From: Mesorhizobium sp. B2-4-15
GTDB taxonomy: Bacteria; Pseudomonadota; Alphaproteobacteria; Rhizobiales; Rhizobiaceae
Direction of reading: 5' to 3'
NCBI RefSeq assembly: GCF_006658505.1
Contig: NZ_VFUZ01000008.1
Span: 124,001 to 188,000 of the forward strand
Length of the DNA: 64,000 nucleotides
Part shown: in pieces, positions 33,940-43,842 of the stretch
Numbering within the stretch: the first letter of the stretch is position 1
Layout: each line of letters begins with the position of its first letter
Position numbers and translations under genes: made by a program
Notes under the pieces: generated by a model
What the model was told of the DNA's origin: nothing
The model's database searches: none
What the model saw: only the letters and a program-made list of their open reading frames with translations

Positions 33940-36267
33940 TCAGTTCTGCTTTATCTCCGAGCCTTTCATGGTGATGTCGCTCGATGCCTTCACATTGATC
34001 TTACCCGACCCATTGACGGTAATATCCTTGCCGGAAATGTTGATCGTGCCGTCCTTCTTCATAGCGATCGCAGCCGAGCCGCATGTAATTGTGATGGCAT
34101 CGCCAGCTTCAATGATCAGGGTCTTGCCGACCTTTATGGCTCCGTCCTGGCCGACCTCTACCAGACTGCCTTTGGCTATTTTCAACGCCCGCGAACCGCC
34201 GACATCGGTCGCATCGTCCTCGGCGATCTTGGCGTCCCGTCCCTTGCCGATCTGGGAGGCATGCGCTCCACCTATGTTGAAGCTCTGGTTTGCGCCAACA
34301 TCGACCGATTGGTTTGCCCCCACCGTCCAGCTGTCCGATGTGCCAATGCTGTGGCTCTGTCCCGCACCAACGGTCACGCTCCGCGAGGCCCCGATCGTGT
34401 TCGTCTGCACCGCTCCGACACTTCGCGTCTCGGAAGCCCCCACCGTGTCGACGCGCGCGGCACCCACCGTGATGGTCTGGACGATCGCCACGGTCTGGGA
34501 ATGGTTGGCGTCGATATTTTCCGTCGAGTTCGCACCGATATGGATCGTCTCGTTGGCGCCGACGGTCAGCGAGCGGTTCGCGCCCACCGTTTCGGTGTCA
34601 TTGCTGCCGATATGGGTGGTCTGGTCGACGCCGACCTTGACGGTCTTGTTGTTGCCGACGTCCTCGTCGAGGTTATGGCCGACAGAGTGCTTGGCGTCGT
34701 GGTCGATGCGATCGGACTGGTCGTGCTGCACAGTCTTGTTACGGTCGTGCTTGATCAGCAGATGGTGATCCTTCTGAGCCTGGAAATTGACCAGTTCGGA
34801 ACCAGCCTTGTCCTCGAACATCAGCTCGTTGTAGCCGCCGCCGCCTTTCGAGGAATTGGACTTCCAGCCAGATTGCGTCGCGTTGCCCGGCAGCGCGTAA
34901 GGCGGCATCTCGGAAGCATTGTAGACGCGGCCGGTGACGATCGGCAGGTCCGGATCGCCCTCGATGAAATCGACGATGACCTCCTGGCCGATGCGCGGGA
35001 TCTGGATGAAGCCCCACCCGCTGCCAGCCCAGGTCTGCGACACGCGCACGAAGCAGGACGAGTTCTGGTCCTTCTTGCCGAGGCGGTCCCAATGGAATTG
35101 TACCTTCACCCGCGCATATTTGTCGGTGAATATCTCCTCGCCCGAAGGGCCCACCACCGTTGCCGTCTGCGGGCCGCGCATGATCGGTCGCGGTGTGATG
35201 CGCGCTGGCCGGTAGGGCAGAGAGGTCGGCGCAACGCCGAGCACCACCTTGAAGTTCTCGCTATGGGCCTCATTCTGTGTCCGGTAACCCGGATCGAACA
35301 GCCGGTATTCGGCGCTGACCACCAGATATTCCTGGTTCTGGTCGTCGCGCGGAAAACTTTCCAGCGTGAATTTGCAGCCGGAAAAAAGGCCGCGCACAGT
35401 GCCAACCGCTGTGTTGTGCTGGTGAACGGCCTGCAGTTCCTCACGCCGGATGCCGGCGATCGTGTCGCCGCGCCCGACATCCAGATGCGCTCCGGGCTGC
35501 CGATAGTTCTCGCCCAAAGCCTCCTTGTGGCTGAAGGGTTGGGAGGACTTCGCCATCAGGTCGGCGCCAGGCTTCTCGAAGTCATAATCCGTATGAGCGT
35601 AGGCGCCCGGACGCACCGCACTGCCTGGAATCCATTCGGTGATGTATTCGACATCGCGTCGCGAGCCATGGCCCTCGAAATTATAAAGCACCTTCTCGTA
35701 GCCTGGCGCTGGCTTCAGCTTGTTCATCGCATCGCACAGCACGAGCGTGTGCTTGCCCTCATCATGCTCGAAGAAATAGAAAATGCCTTCGTGCTCGAAC
35801 AATCGCTGCACGAAATCGAGGTCGCTCTCGTCATATTGGACGCAGTATTCGCGCGACGGATAGGAACCCTGCAGTCGCTTCTCGAACTTTGCGATGCCGT
35901 ATTTCGCAAAGATCTTTTCGACGATCTCGACAGCGGTCATGTTCTGGAAAATGCGGCAGTCGGTGGTGTTGCCGAGGAACCAGAGCCATGGCCTGACGCT
36001 GGCCTCGTAATAGGCCAACCGATCCTCTATGCGCGTTAGCTTGAAATCCGACACCAGCCCGCTGAACCAGCGCTTCGGATCGGATTCACCTTCGACGGAA
36101 ACGACGCCGCCCAGCATCTTCAGCGGATCGACGTCACGGCTCTTGCTGACGAACCCGACGGTATAGGCGAAACATCGGCTGATCTCATCACGACCGACGA
36201 GATGTGTAAAGGTCAGCACATCGGCGCCGACGGGCGTCTGTACAACCGTGGCACGTTCGTTCGGCAT
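33940..36267 (-). CDS. vgrG: T6SS spike protein VgrG (TssI) with long octad-repeat spike
   Basis: 775 residues. The gp27-like part (about 1-370) includes RCFAYTVGFVSKSRDVD and QYDESDLDFVQRLFEHEGIFYFFEH. A gp5 OB domain follows at about 377-450 (KYARVKVQFHWDRLG, FIQIPRIGQEVIVDFIEGDPD). At about 551-680 there are some 16 consecutive eight-residue units of the type VGANxSxx, a regular triangular beta-helix needle, before the KKDGTINISGKDITVNGSG end. No toxin domain is fused at the C-terminus, so cargo is probably carried by the PAAR-like protein. The gene heads a minus-strand operon with DUF6484 and TIGR02270-like genes. Confidence 0.96.
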   Translation of the reverse strand: MPNERATVVQTPVGADVLTFTHLVGRDEISRCFAYTVGFVSKSRDVDPLKMLGGVVSVEGESDPKRWFSGLVSDFKLTRIEDRLAYYEASVRPWLWFLGNTTDCRIFQNMTAVEIVEKIFAKYGIAKFEKRLQGSYPSREYCVQYDESDLDFVQRLFEHEGIFYFFEHDEGKHTLVLCDAMNKLKPAPGYEKVLYNFEGHGSRRDVEYITEWIPGSAVRPGAYAHTDYDFEKPGADLMAKSSQPFSHKEALGENYRQPGAHLDVGRGDTIAGIRREELQAVHQHNTAVGTVRGLFSGCKFTLESFPRDDQNQEYLVVSAEYRLFDPGYRTQNEAHSENFKVVLGVAPTSLPYRPARITPRPIMRGPQTATVVGPSGEEIFTDKYARVKVQFHWDRLGKKDQNSSCFVRVSQTWAGSGWGFIQIPRIGQEVIVDFIEGDPDLPIVTGRVYNASEMPPYALPGNATQSGWKSNSSKGGGGYNELMFEDKAGSELVNFQAQKDHHLLIKHDRNKTVQHDQSDRIDHDAKHSVGHNLDEDVGNNKTVKVGVDQTTHIGSNDTETVGANRSLTVGANETIHIGANSTENIDANHSQTVAIVQTITVGAARVDTVGASETRSVGAVQTNTIGASRSVTVGAGQSHSIGTSDSWTVGANQSVDVGANQSFNIGGAHASQIGKGRDAKIAEDDATDVGGSRALKIAKGSLVEVGQDGAIKVGKTLIIEAGDAITITCGSAAIAMKKDGTINISGKDITVNGSGKINVKASSDITMKGSEIKQN

Positions 36268-36498
36268 GGGTCGTGCCCCTCCTCGACGCGGCCAGTGTGA
36301 TGGATTGAAGCCCCGCCCTCACGTTCGGAAGGTTTTCGAATTCACCGCATCGGATCGCTGCAAGCGTAGCATATGTTTGATGAAGGCCAAATAAGAGCAA
36401 GGGCTAAACCATGGCGTGCGTTCATGTGAAACGCACCTGTCCCACTGCGCTGGCAAGCTGCTAGAATGTCCAGGATTCAGGATTGCCAGTGGCTTCGA

Positions 36499-37578
36499 AT
36501 GTTCATTTCGCTCCAGATCAGCAATGTTGACAGGCTGCCGCCAGGCATCGCGAAGAGCTACGGCGCCCGCGACCGCGGCTTCGAAATCGGGCGCGAAAAT
36601 TGCGACTGGACGCTGTCCGACCCCGACAAGTTCATCTCGGGCCGGCATTGCGAAGTCCGCTACCAGGCGGGCTCGTTCTGGCTTTTTGACGTCTCGCGCA
36701 ACGGCACTTTCGTCAACGGCTCCAGCCAGCGCATGAATGCGCCGCACCGGCTAACCCAAGGCGACCGGCTGCTGATCGGCCGTTATGTCATCGTCGTTTC
36801 CATTGACGAAGAGAGCGTTACCACCGGTCGTCCGCAAGCCAGGACCGGTTCGACGCAACACGAGTTGCCACCGTCGACGGGAAGGCCGCTTGAACCCGGC
36901 AGTCTGCAATTCCCCAATCCGGCGCGGCAGCGCCCCGTCGAGGCAGCGCCGCTGTCGACGTCTTCGGCACTGCAGCCCAGCCCGGCTGTCCCGGCCATGC
37001 AGCCAGTGGAAGCGGACGGGATACTTCGCGATATCGCCAAGGCAGCCGGCTTATCGCCGGAGTTGTTGCAGTCGCGTGACCCGCATGACGTTGCCGCCGA
37101 AATCGGCGCGGTCTTGAGAACGACAGTCGAGCAACTGTCCTTGCTGCTCAAGGCGCGCGCGGCGGCCAAGGTGCTCGCCAAAAGCGCGCACCGCACGATG
37201 ATCGGCGCCGAGGACAACAACCCGCTGAAATTCGTGCCGGGCACCGACGACATACTGGAGATCATGTTTGCCAAGCGCCGGGCCGGCTATCTCGATGCCA
37301 GGCATAGCATCGAGGACGCTTTCCGCGACCTCAAGACCCACGAAATCGCGACCTACGCCGCCATGCAGGCCGCGCTCTCGCGATTGCTCGACGACCTGTC
37401 GCCGGAGGCGACCGCCAAAAGAATCCCGCCGGCATCCTTTTCATCCAGGAAAAGCCAAGCCTGGGATGCGCTCGTCGCAACGTGGCGGACGATGGAGGAC
37501 AAGCACGAAAACGGCATGCTGGATGTCTTCCTTGCCTATTTCGCCGACGCCTATGCCAAGGCCGGCAAGCAGAAATAG
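36499..37578 (+). CDS. tagH: Second FHA-domain T6SS regulator (TagH2)
   Basis: 359 residues from the ATG at 36499; an in-frame ATG at 36466 would add eleven. The N-terminal FHA domain at about 5-95 has FEIGRENCDWTLSDPD, FISGRHCEVRY and SRNGTFVNGS. The C-terminal Fha-associated domain has GLSPELLQSRDPHDVAAEIG and NNPLKFVPGTDDILEIMF, matching the same region of tagH at 20527-21984, but the linker is shorter. It opens the second T6SS block (tssL2-tssM2-pppA-ppkA) and is divergent from vgrG. By analogy it should read phosphothreonine made by PpkA. Confidence 0.9.
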   Translation: MFISLQISNVDRLPPGIAKSYGARDRGFEIGRENCDWTLSDPDKFISGRHCEVRYQAGSFWLFDVSRNGTFVNGSSQRMNAPHRLTQGDRLLIGRYVIVVSIDEESVTTGRPQARTGSTQHELPPSTGRPLEPGSLQFPNPARQRPVEAAPLSTSSALQPSPAVPAMQPVEADGILRDIAKAAGLSPELLQSRDPHDVAAEIGAVLRTTVEQLSLLLKARAAAKVLAKSAHRTMIGAEDNNPLKFVPGTDDILEIMFAKRRAGYLDARHSIEDAFRDLKTHEIATYAAMQAALSRLLDDLSPEATAKRIPPASFSSRKSQAWDALVATWRTMEDKHENGMLDVFLAYFADAYAKAGKQK

Positions 37579-37870
37579 TCGTGCTCGGCAAACGACGCGA
37601 ACACGGCTCTTGCAGGCTGTGCGACCGGCCTCGTGGGAAATCCGCCTCTTTGGTCATCCTGCTTTCCGATTTCAATCGGCTTGCCGTGCGACTAGGATAG
37701 CACGTGGGAGCTTGCCTGGCTGGCAAAGCGGCGTGGCTTGGAGCGTGTGCAGGAATGTCATGTTTCGGCAAGATCAGTCTTTCCGTGCGGCTCGTTGTTG
37801 ATACTCAGCCCGGTGCCCATCTTTCATCGGGCCTGAAAGAAGCTCGTTGGACCTCGACGATGGTGCGCCG

Positions 37871-39373
37871 ATGAGCTCGAAGGACGACCCCTCCGAGCCG
37901 CCGGGCAAAACCGTCATCCGCGCGCCGCGGCCAAGGCAAAAGCCGCTGGTGTCTCCCGATGGTTCCGGTCCGCAAAGCGTGCGACCTCTTCCACCGCCCG
38001 CCAGGGAATCGACCGTATTCGACCCCGGCGTCGGCCGGCAGGTGCCGCCCGGCTGGTCGTCCCGAACCGTGGTCGTCCAGGAGGCCAAGCACGGAATGGT
38101 GCCCGCAGCACCGGCAGTGCAGCAGGACGCCTTGCTCGACGCCACTGCTGGCGTGGAGTATGCCGCCGCAAATCCTCTCCTTGCCGCTGCGGGCCCTTTG
38201 CTCCTGCTTTTCGGTCAGTTGCGGCTGATCCCGGTCGAACGGCAAGCGGCAGCCTTGGCGGAGCATATCGCGGACGTGATCGAGACCTTCGACCGGAGCA
38301 TGGCCAAAGCCGGCATCGAGGAAGAAGATGCGCGGATCGCGAAATTTGCGCTTTGCGAAACCGCCGACGATCTCGTCGGCAACCTCCCTTGGCCGAACAA
38401 GGAAAGCTGGATCCAGCACAGTCTGCTGGTGCAGTTCTTCCACACGCAACCGACAGGAGCCGGCTTCTACGAAGCGCTGAACAATATCCTTGCCAAGCCT
38501 GAGGCGCATTACGACCTGCTCGAATTGATGCATGCCTGCCTGTCGCTGGGATTCCAAGGCCAGTATCGGGGATTGCCTGGCGGACAGAACATGCTCGAGC
38601 GCGTCCGGCGCGACGTCTACGACACGCTGCGCTATTTCAGGCAGCGCCCCGCCGAAGACATTTCTCCGCGCTGGCAAGGCATGGCGGCGGCGATTGCCAA
38701 GCCAGGAAGGCGGCTGCCGCTCTGGGCGATCGCTGCTGCCGCGGCCACCCTGGTGACGGCGGCCTTTTTCGGGCTACGGATATTGATCACCGATGAAGGC
38801 GATGCAACCGCCGGCGAGTTGCTGGCGCTCAATCCTTCCACCCCAGTTACCATTGAACGCGCCAGTGTGGCGGCACCCGCTGAACCGGTGCAAGCCAACC
38901 CGCCGCCACCAGTTCCTCCAAACACCACGCAGATCGACCGCATCCGCACGGCACTCGCCAACGAGATCGCCGCTGGCGGACTGAGCGTCGGCACGAAGGG
39001 CGACTTTATCGTTGTCGAGATCAGCAACCAGCTTTTGTTCGCATCCGGCCAGGCTGAGTTGAAGGCCCAGTTCCAGCCCATCGCGGCGGATATCGCCACG
39101 GCGCTCGACGCCGAACCCGGACCTATCAGGATTGTCGGCCACACCGACAATGTAAAGCCGAAGAAGTCGAGCACGTTCAAATCGAATTTCGATCTCTCCG
39201 TCGCGCGCGCGAAAGCGGTGCAGGCCATGATGGCCAAGCAGTTGAAGGATCCATCGCGTCTGAGCGTCGACGGCAGGGGCGAAGACGAGCCCATTGCCGA
39301 CAATGCGACGGCGGATGGCCGCGCCAGGAACCGCCGCGTCGACGTGATGATCCCAAAGGACGAGACGTTGTGA
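37871..39373 (+). CDS. tssL: T6SS membrane protein TssL with OmpA domain (copy 2)
   Basis: 500 residues from the ATG at 37871; the open frame extends eight codons upstream to a TTG. A Pro-rich N-terminal stretch contains GKTVIRAPRP with Thr14 in a TxIR context. The DotU domain at about 95-265 has FALCETADDLVGNLPWP and HACLSLGFQGQYRG. A membrane segment lies at about 278-300, and a C-terminal OmpA-like domain (RIVGHTDNV, NRRVDVMIP) covers about 360-500. The longer N-terminus and different sequence show an old divergence from copy 1. The stop overlaps the GTG start of tssM2. Confidence 0.93.
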   Translation: MSSKDDPSEPPGKTVIRAPRPRQKPLVSPDGSGPQSVRPLPPPARESTVFDPGVGRQVPPGWSSRTVVVQEAKHGMVPAAPAVQQDALLDATAGVEYAAANPLLAAAGPLLLLFGQLRLIPVERQAAALAEHIADVIETFDRSMAKAGIEEEDARIAKFALCETADDLVGNLPWPNKESWIQHSLLVQFFHTQPTGAGFYEALNNILAKPEAHYDLLELMHACLSLGFQGQYRGLPGGQNMLERVRRDVYDTLRYFRQRPAEDISPRWQGMAAAIAKPGRRLPLWAIAAAAATLVTAAFFGLRILITDEGDATAGELLALNPSTPVTIERASVAAPAEPVQANPPPPVPPNTTQIDRIRTALANEIAAGGLSVGTKGDFIVVEISNQLLFASGQAELKAQFQPIAADIATALDAEPGPIRIVGHTDNVKPKKSSTFKSNFDLSVARAKAVQAMMAKQLKDPSRLSVDGRGEDEPIADNATADGRARNRRVDVMIPKDETL

Positions 39374-42300
39374 GCGGACGCGGCGAGGAGCGGGTGATCC
39401 GCTGGGCGCTGCGGATATTCAGCATGCTTGCCTTGGCCGGCTTCTCGGCCGCCGTCTGGTATGCCGGACCGCTGATCCGCTTCGCCGATACCCGCCCGTT
39501 TGGACCCATGTGGCTCAGGGCGGTCATCATCGGCGTGACCATTGCGGTGCTGGCGCTGTTCTATGGCATTCGCTTCTGGCAAAGGCGCAAGGCGCAAAAG
39601 GCGCTCGAAACGGCCATTGTGCGCGGCGACGAGCGGAACGACGATTCACAGGTGCTCGAAGCGCGCATGAGCGAAGCCATCGCGACGCTGAAGCGGACGA
39701 GTGGCAGGCGCAACTTCCTCTATGATATTCCCTGGTACATCATCATCGGCCCGCCAGGCGCCGGCAAGACGACGGCCCTGGTCAATTCCGGGCTGAAATT
39801 TCCGCTTGCGGGCTCCGGCAATGCCCAGCCGGTGGCTGGCGTCGGCGGCACACGGTCATGCGATTGGTGGTTTACCGATGAGGCGGTGCTGATCGACACG
39901 GCCGGCCGCTACACGACGCAGGAATCGGACCGCGAGCGCGACAAGGCAAGCTGGCTTGCTTTCCTCGGATTGCTCAAGAAGAACCGCGCCAGGCAACCGA
40001 TCAACGGGGTGATCCTCGCCATCAGCCTCGCTGATCTCATTGGCCTCGACGACCAGCAAATCGACGCGCATGTCGCCGAGATAAGAAACCGCCTGCGCGA
40101 ATTGCACGAGATGCTGAAGATCCAGTTTCCCGTCTATCTGCTTTTCACCAAGGCCGATCTCGTCTCCGGCTTCATGGATTATTTCGGTGAATTCGACGAG
40201 GCGCGCAGGCGCAAGGTGTGGGGCGCGACGTTTCAGACCGCCGATCGCACAAGGAACATGGCCGGCGAGGCACCGGCCGAATTCGACGGGCTGGCGAAGC
40301 GCTTGGCAGAAGAAGTTGTCGATCGCCTGCAGGAAGAGGCCGACCCTGTGGCGCGCATCGCCATCTTCGGCTTCCCGGCGCAGTTTGGCGTACTCAGGAA
40401 CCGGATAACGCATTTCATCGGCAGTTTGTTCGATGCCTCTCGATTGCGGGTGAATGTCAGCCTGCGGGGTTTCTATTTCTCCTCCGGTACTCAGGAAGGA
40501 ACACCGTTCGACCAGGTGCTGGGCACAATCGGCCGCAGCTTTGGCAGCGCCTCGCAGGCGCATCTTTCCGGCACCGGCAAGAGCTTCTTCCTGCACGATC
40601 TCCTGACCAATGTGATCTTCGCGGAATCGGGCTGGGTATCCTTCGACCGGACGGCCGAACGGCGCGCCAGGCTTGCCAGATTTGGCGGTCTCGCCGCGAT
40701 TACGCTGGCGGCCCTGGCGGCGCTCGGCGTGCTCGGCCTCAGCTTCTTTGCCAACAAATCTCTGATCGCCTCCACCAGGCAGGCCATGGCGCACTATCGC
40801 GACAGCGCGGATTCGCTGCTCAAGAGCACGACGGTGACCGATGTCGACCTGGAAAACGTCATCGGCCCGCTCGACCAGCTGCGCAACCTGCCGGCCGGGT
40901 TCGAGAACGGCGATCAGGGAAGGCCTATCGAGGAGACGTTCGGGCTTAGCCAGCGCGAGAGGCTGCTGTCGGCCTCCAGGGCTGCCTATCGGCAAGCGCT
41001 CGAGCGGACATTCCGCTCCCGGCTCCTAGTGCAGGCCGAGCGGACCATCCAAGCCAGGATGACCGATCCAATCGCGCTCTACGAGCCGTTGAAGATTTAC
41101 CTGATGCTGGGCGGCAAGGCTCCGAAGGTCGATGAAGAGCTGATCGTTTCCTGGATGAGGCAGGATTGGGAAGAGAACCGCTATCCCGGCGAGAACAACC
41201 GCGAGGGCCGCTTACAGCTTGAAAAGCATCTGCGCGCAATGCTCGCGCTTGACGACGCCTATGACCCCGTCTTCGAACTCAACCAGCCGCTGATCGAAGC
41301 CGCGCAACGCTCGCTTGGGCGCATGAGCCTTGCCGACCGCGCTTCGGCGCTGATCAAGTCGGCGGTCTACGCCGCAAGGCTGGAGAACTTTTCCGTCGAA
41401 GCGAAAGCCGGCCCTGAGGCGCGGCTCCTATTCGAACGCATGGATGGCGGCGATCTCGCTGAACTCAACGTTCCCGGGCTTTACACGCGCGCCGGCTTCA
41501 ACCGCTTCTTCCTGCCACAGCTCTCGCGCATCGCGCAGATGCTCGTCAACGACCAGTGGGTGCTAGGCGGCGGCGGCGAGCAGGGCGGCATCGACCAGGA
41601 CCTGCCCAAGCTCGGTCCCGAACTGATCGACCGCTACGGCAAGGAATTCTCCTCCGCATGGAACGGCGTACTCGACCAGCTGAAGTTCAAGGCGTTGCTC
41701 AAGGACAGGCCTCAATATCTGGCGCTTTCCGCCCTCGCCGCGCCGGACTCGCCTCTCGATCAGCTCTTCACGGCGGTCGCCAATGAGACCGCATTGACGA
41801 AGGACAGCACCATGGCCGAAGGCGAGAGCAGCGCGGCGCGGGAGGACCCCGCCAGCATGGCCAAGGGTCTGGCACGCATCGGCCTGCAGATCGCCGGCGG
41901 CAAGTCACAGAGCCGTGCCGGCTCTGGCTCGGCTGTTGCGCAGAATGCCGGCGCGAGCGTCGAGGCACAGTTTCGATCCTTCCAGTCCCTGGTCAGCGGC
42001 GCCAGCGGACGGCGGCCGCTCGACGCGTTGACGCGGAATTTCCGCGACATCTTTCAAAGTCTGAAGCTTTCGGCCGATGTCCCTTCACAGACCGAACGCT
42101 TCAACGCCAACCTGCAGCTGCAGATCTCCACGCTGCGCGCCAATGTCTCGCGCCTTCCGAAGCCGCTTGCGCACATGATCAATGCGGCAGCGGACGAGTT
42201 TGAGGGCAATGTCGCCGAAGCCTCGGTGGCCAACCTCAACAAGACCCTCGACCAGACGGTCACGCAAGCCTGCGAGCAGGTGGTCAACGGTCGCTATCCC

Positions 42301-42927
42301 TTCGCCAGCGACGGCCCGGAAGAGATATCGATAGCGAATTTCGCCAAGCTTTTCGCGCCGGGCGGGCTGATGGACCGCTTCTTTGCGCAGAACCTTGCGC
42401 CGCTGATCGATATGACCGGCCAGGAATGGACCTGGAGACAGGATGCCCGCGCCAGCCGCGACCTGGCGAAGTCGACCTTGAAATCATTTGAGTCGGCAGC
42501 CGAAATCCGCAGCGCCTTCTTCCCTTCCGGCGGCTCGGTGCCGTCGGTTTCGATCACCATCACGCCTTTTTCGCTGAATGGCGACGCAGACAACGCGGTT
42601 CTCGATATTGACGGCCAGACCGTCCAGAGCAGCCAGACGGGGAACGCGCCAAGAACGGTGACGTGGCCGAACAGCACGGACTCGGCTTCCGCCAGCCTCA
42701 CCCTGCTGCCGGAAATGCCGGGCCGCGACTCCGCTCTTAAATTCGAGGGACCGTGGGCCTTGAAGCGTCTGCTGGATAAGGCGACCGTCACCGCCAATGG
42801 CGCCAACACCGAAGCCCGCTTCGTGATCGGCGGACGAGATGTCGCCTACACGATCCAGGCCGGACCGGGGACCAATCCCTTCCTGCTGCCAGCCCTGTCC
42901 AGCTTCAGCTGTCCGAAGGCGTTCTGA
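39370..42927 (+). CDS. tssM: T6SS inner-membrane protein TssM/IcmF (copy 2)
   Basis: 1185 residues, same architecture as copy 1. Two membrane segments lie within the first 70 residues. Walker A GPPGAGKTT is near 127 and VLIDTAGRYT follows. A third membrane segment is at about 440-461, and a periplasmic region ends in a beta-rich C-terminus with a terminal Cys-Pro-Lys. The start is GTG, overlapping the tssL2 stop (GTGA). With tssL2 it forms a second inner-membrane pair, while no second tssJ or tssK is present in this window. Confidence 0.95.
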   Translation: MSGRGEERVIRWALRIFSMLALAGFSAAVWYAGPLIRFADTRPFGPMWLRAVIIGVTIAVLALFYGIRFWQRRKAQKALETAIVRGDERNDDSQVLEARMSEAIATLKRTSGRRNFLYDIPWYIIIGPPGAGKTTALVNSGLKFPLAGSGNAQPVAGVGGTRSCDWWFTDEAVLIDTAGRYTTQESDRERDKASWLAFLGLLKKNRARQPINGVILAISLADLIGLDDQQIDAHVAEIRNRLRELHEMLKIQFPVYLLFTKADLVSGFMDYFGEFDEARRRKVWGATFQTADRTRNMAGEAPAEFDGLAKRLAEEVVDRLQEEADPVARIAIFGFPAQFGVLRNRITHFIGSLFDASRLRVNVSLRGFYFSSGTQEGTPFDQVLGTIGRSFGSASQAHLSGTGKSFFLHDLLTNVIFAESGWVSFDRTAERRARLARFGGLAAITLAALAALGVLGLSFFANKSLIASTRQAMAHYRDSADSLLKSTTVTDVDLENVIGPLDQLRNLPAGFENGDQGRPIEETFGLSQRERLLSASRAAYRQALERTFRSRLLVQAERTIQARMTDPIALYEPLKIYLMLGGKAPKVDEELIVSWMRQDWEENRYPGENNREGRLQLEKHLRAMLALDDAYDPVFELNQPLIEAAQRSLGRMSLADRASALIKSAVYAARLENFSVEAKAGPEARLLFERMDGGDLAELNVPGLYTRAGFNRFFLPQLSRIAQMLVNDQWVLGGGGEQGGIDQDLPKLGPELIDRYGKEFSSAWNGVLDQLKFKALLKDRPQYLALSALAAPDSPLDQLFTAVANETALTKDSTMAEGESSAAREDPASMAKGLARIGLQIAGGKSQSRAGSGSAVAQNAGASVEAQFRSFQSLVSGASGRRPLDALTRNFRDIFQSLKLSADVPSQTERFNANLQLQISTLRANVSRLPKPLAHMINAAADEFEGNVAEASVANLNKTLDQTVTQACEQVVNGRYPFASDGPEEISIANFAKLFAPGGLMDRFFAQNLAPLIDMTGQEWTWRQDARASRDLAKSTLKSFESAAEIRSAFFPSGGSVPSVSITITPFSLNGDADNAVLDIDGQTVQSSQTGNAPRTVTWPNSTDSASASLTLLPEMPGRDSALKFEGPWALKRLLDKATVTANGANTEARFVIGGRDVAYTIQAGPGTNPFLLPALSSFSCPKAF

Positions 42928-43023
42928 CATGCCTGTGTTCCAGCGCACCGCCGGCTTCAGCCTTCATTTCGGTACTCTAATCTATGCGCTTGTGGCAAAG
43001 TAGCCTGGGCGCGCTGCCCATGC

Positions 43024-43842
43024 TTGGTCGCAGAGGACGCTCGCGAAGCGCTTGGTGGCAAATTGAGCACTGCCGTCCTTCCCATCGAAAGCTTCGGCGT
43101 GAGCCATAAGGGCTGCGTGCGCGACCACAACGAGGACAACTACCTGATAGAGCCGCAGACCGGTCTCTGGGTGGTGGCCGATGGCATGGGCGGGCATGAG
43201 GCCGGCGAGGTCGCATCGGCCAGCATCGTCGATCATCTGGCGACGATCGGCATCGCGAGCTCGGCACCGGACCTTCGCGCGCGCTTCGAAGACCGGCTGA
43301 GCCGCGCCAATTCCGAGATCCGCAACATCTCTCGCTCACGCGGCATCACCATCGGCTCCACCTTCGCGGCCTTGCTTGCCATGGACGGACGGTTCGCCGG
43401 CCTGTGGGCCGGCGACAGCCGCATCTATCTGGTCCGCAACGGCGTGATCCTTCAGGTCTCGAAGGATCACACCGAGGTCCAGGAACTTCTGGACCGCGGC
43501 ATGATCAGCGCTGAGGAAGCACTTACCTGGCCGCGCCGCCATGTCATCACCCATGCCGTCGGCGTCAGCGATGAGCTCGAGATCGATTTCCAGCAGGGCG
43601 AGTTGATGTCGGGGGATGTTTTCGTTCTGAGCACCGACGGACTGACGGCGCATGTCAGCGACGCCGAGATCGAAGCCGCGGTGAGATCCGCAACACCGCA
43701 GGCGGCGTGCCGGCACCTGTTGGAGACTGTGCTGGCACGCGGCGGAACCGACAATGTGACCATCGTACTCGTGAAGATCGGCGGCGGGCGCAGCGATGCG
43801 CCCCATTCGGATCGGTCCGGAGCGGAGAGCCTGGCGAGATGA
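43024..43842 (+). CDS. pppA: PP2C-type protein phosphatase PppA
   Basis: Serine/threonine phosphatase that reverses PpkA action in the T6SS phosphorylation pathway. All PP2C motifs are present: SHKGCVRDHNEDN, VVADGMGGHEAGE, LWAGDSRIYLVR, FVLSTDGLTAHV and GGTDNVTIVLV, with the metal-binding Asp residues conserved. Up to 272 residues. No ATG or GTG is available in frame after the tssM2 stop; TTG codons at 43024, 43051 or 43063 are the options, so the exact start is unsure. The end overlaps ppkA (ATGA). Confidence 0.9.
   Translation: MVAEDAREALGGKLSTAVLPIESFGVSHKGCVRDHNEDNYLIEPQTGLWVVADGMGGHEAGEVASASIVDHLATIGIASSAPDLRARFEDRLSRANSEIRNISRSRGITIGSTFAALLAMDGRFAGLWAGDSRIYLVRNGVILQVSKDHTEVQELLDRGMISAEEALTWPRRHVITHAVGVSDELEIDFQQGELMSGDVFVLSTDGLTAHVSDAEIEAAVRSATPQAACRHLLETVLARGGTDNVTIVLVKIGGGRSDAPHSDRSGAESLAR

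Noticed and set aside
34220..34620. Possible CRISPR or DNA repeat array
   Set aside because: The 24-bp periodicity is that of eight-codon protein repeats of the VgrG spike; units differ at many bases and there are no unique spacers.
33553..36039. An 828-codon open frame on the plus strand opposite vgrG
   Set aside because: It is antisense to a clear VgrG, its composition follows the complement of the octad repeats, and it has no family signature; a typical high-GC shadow.
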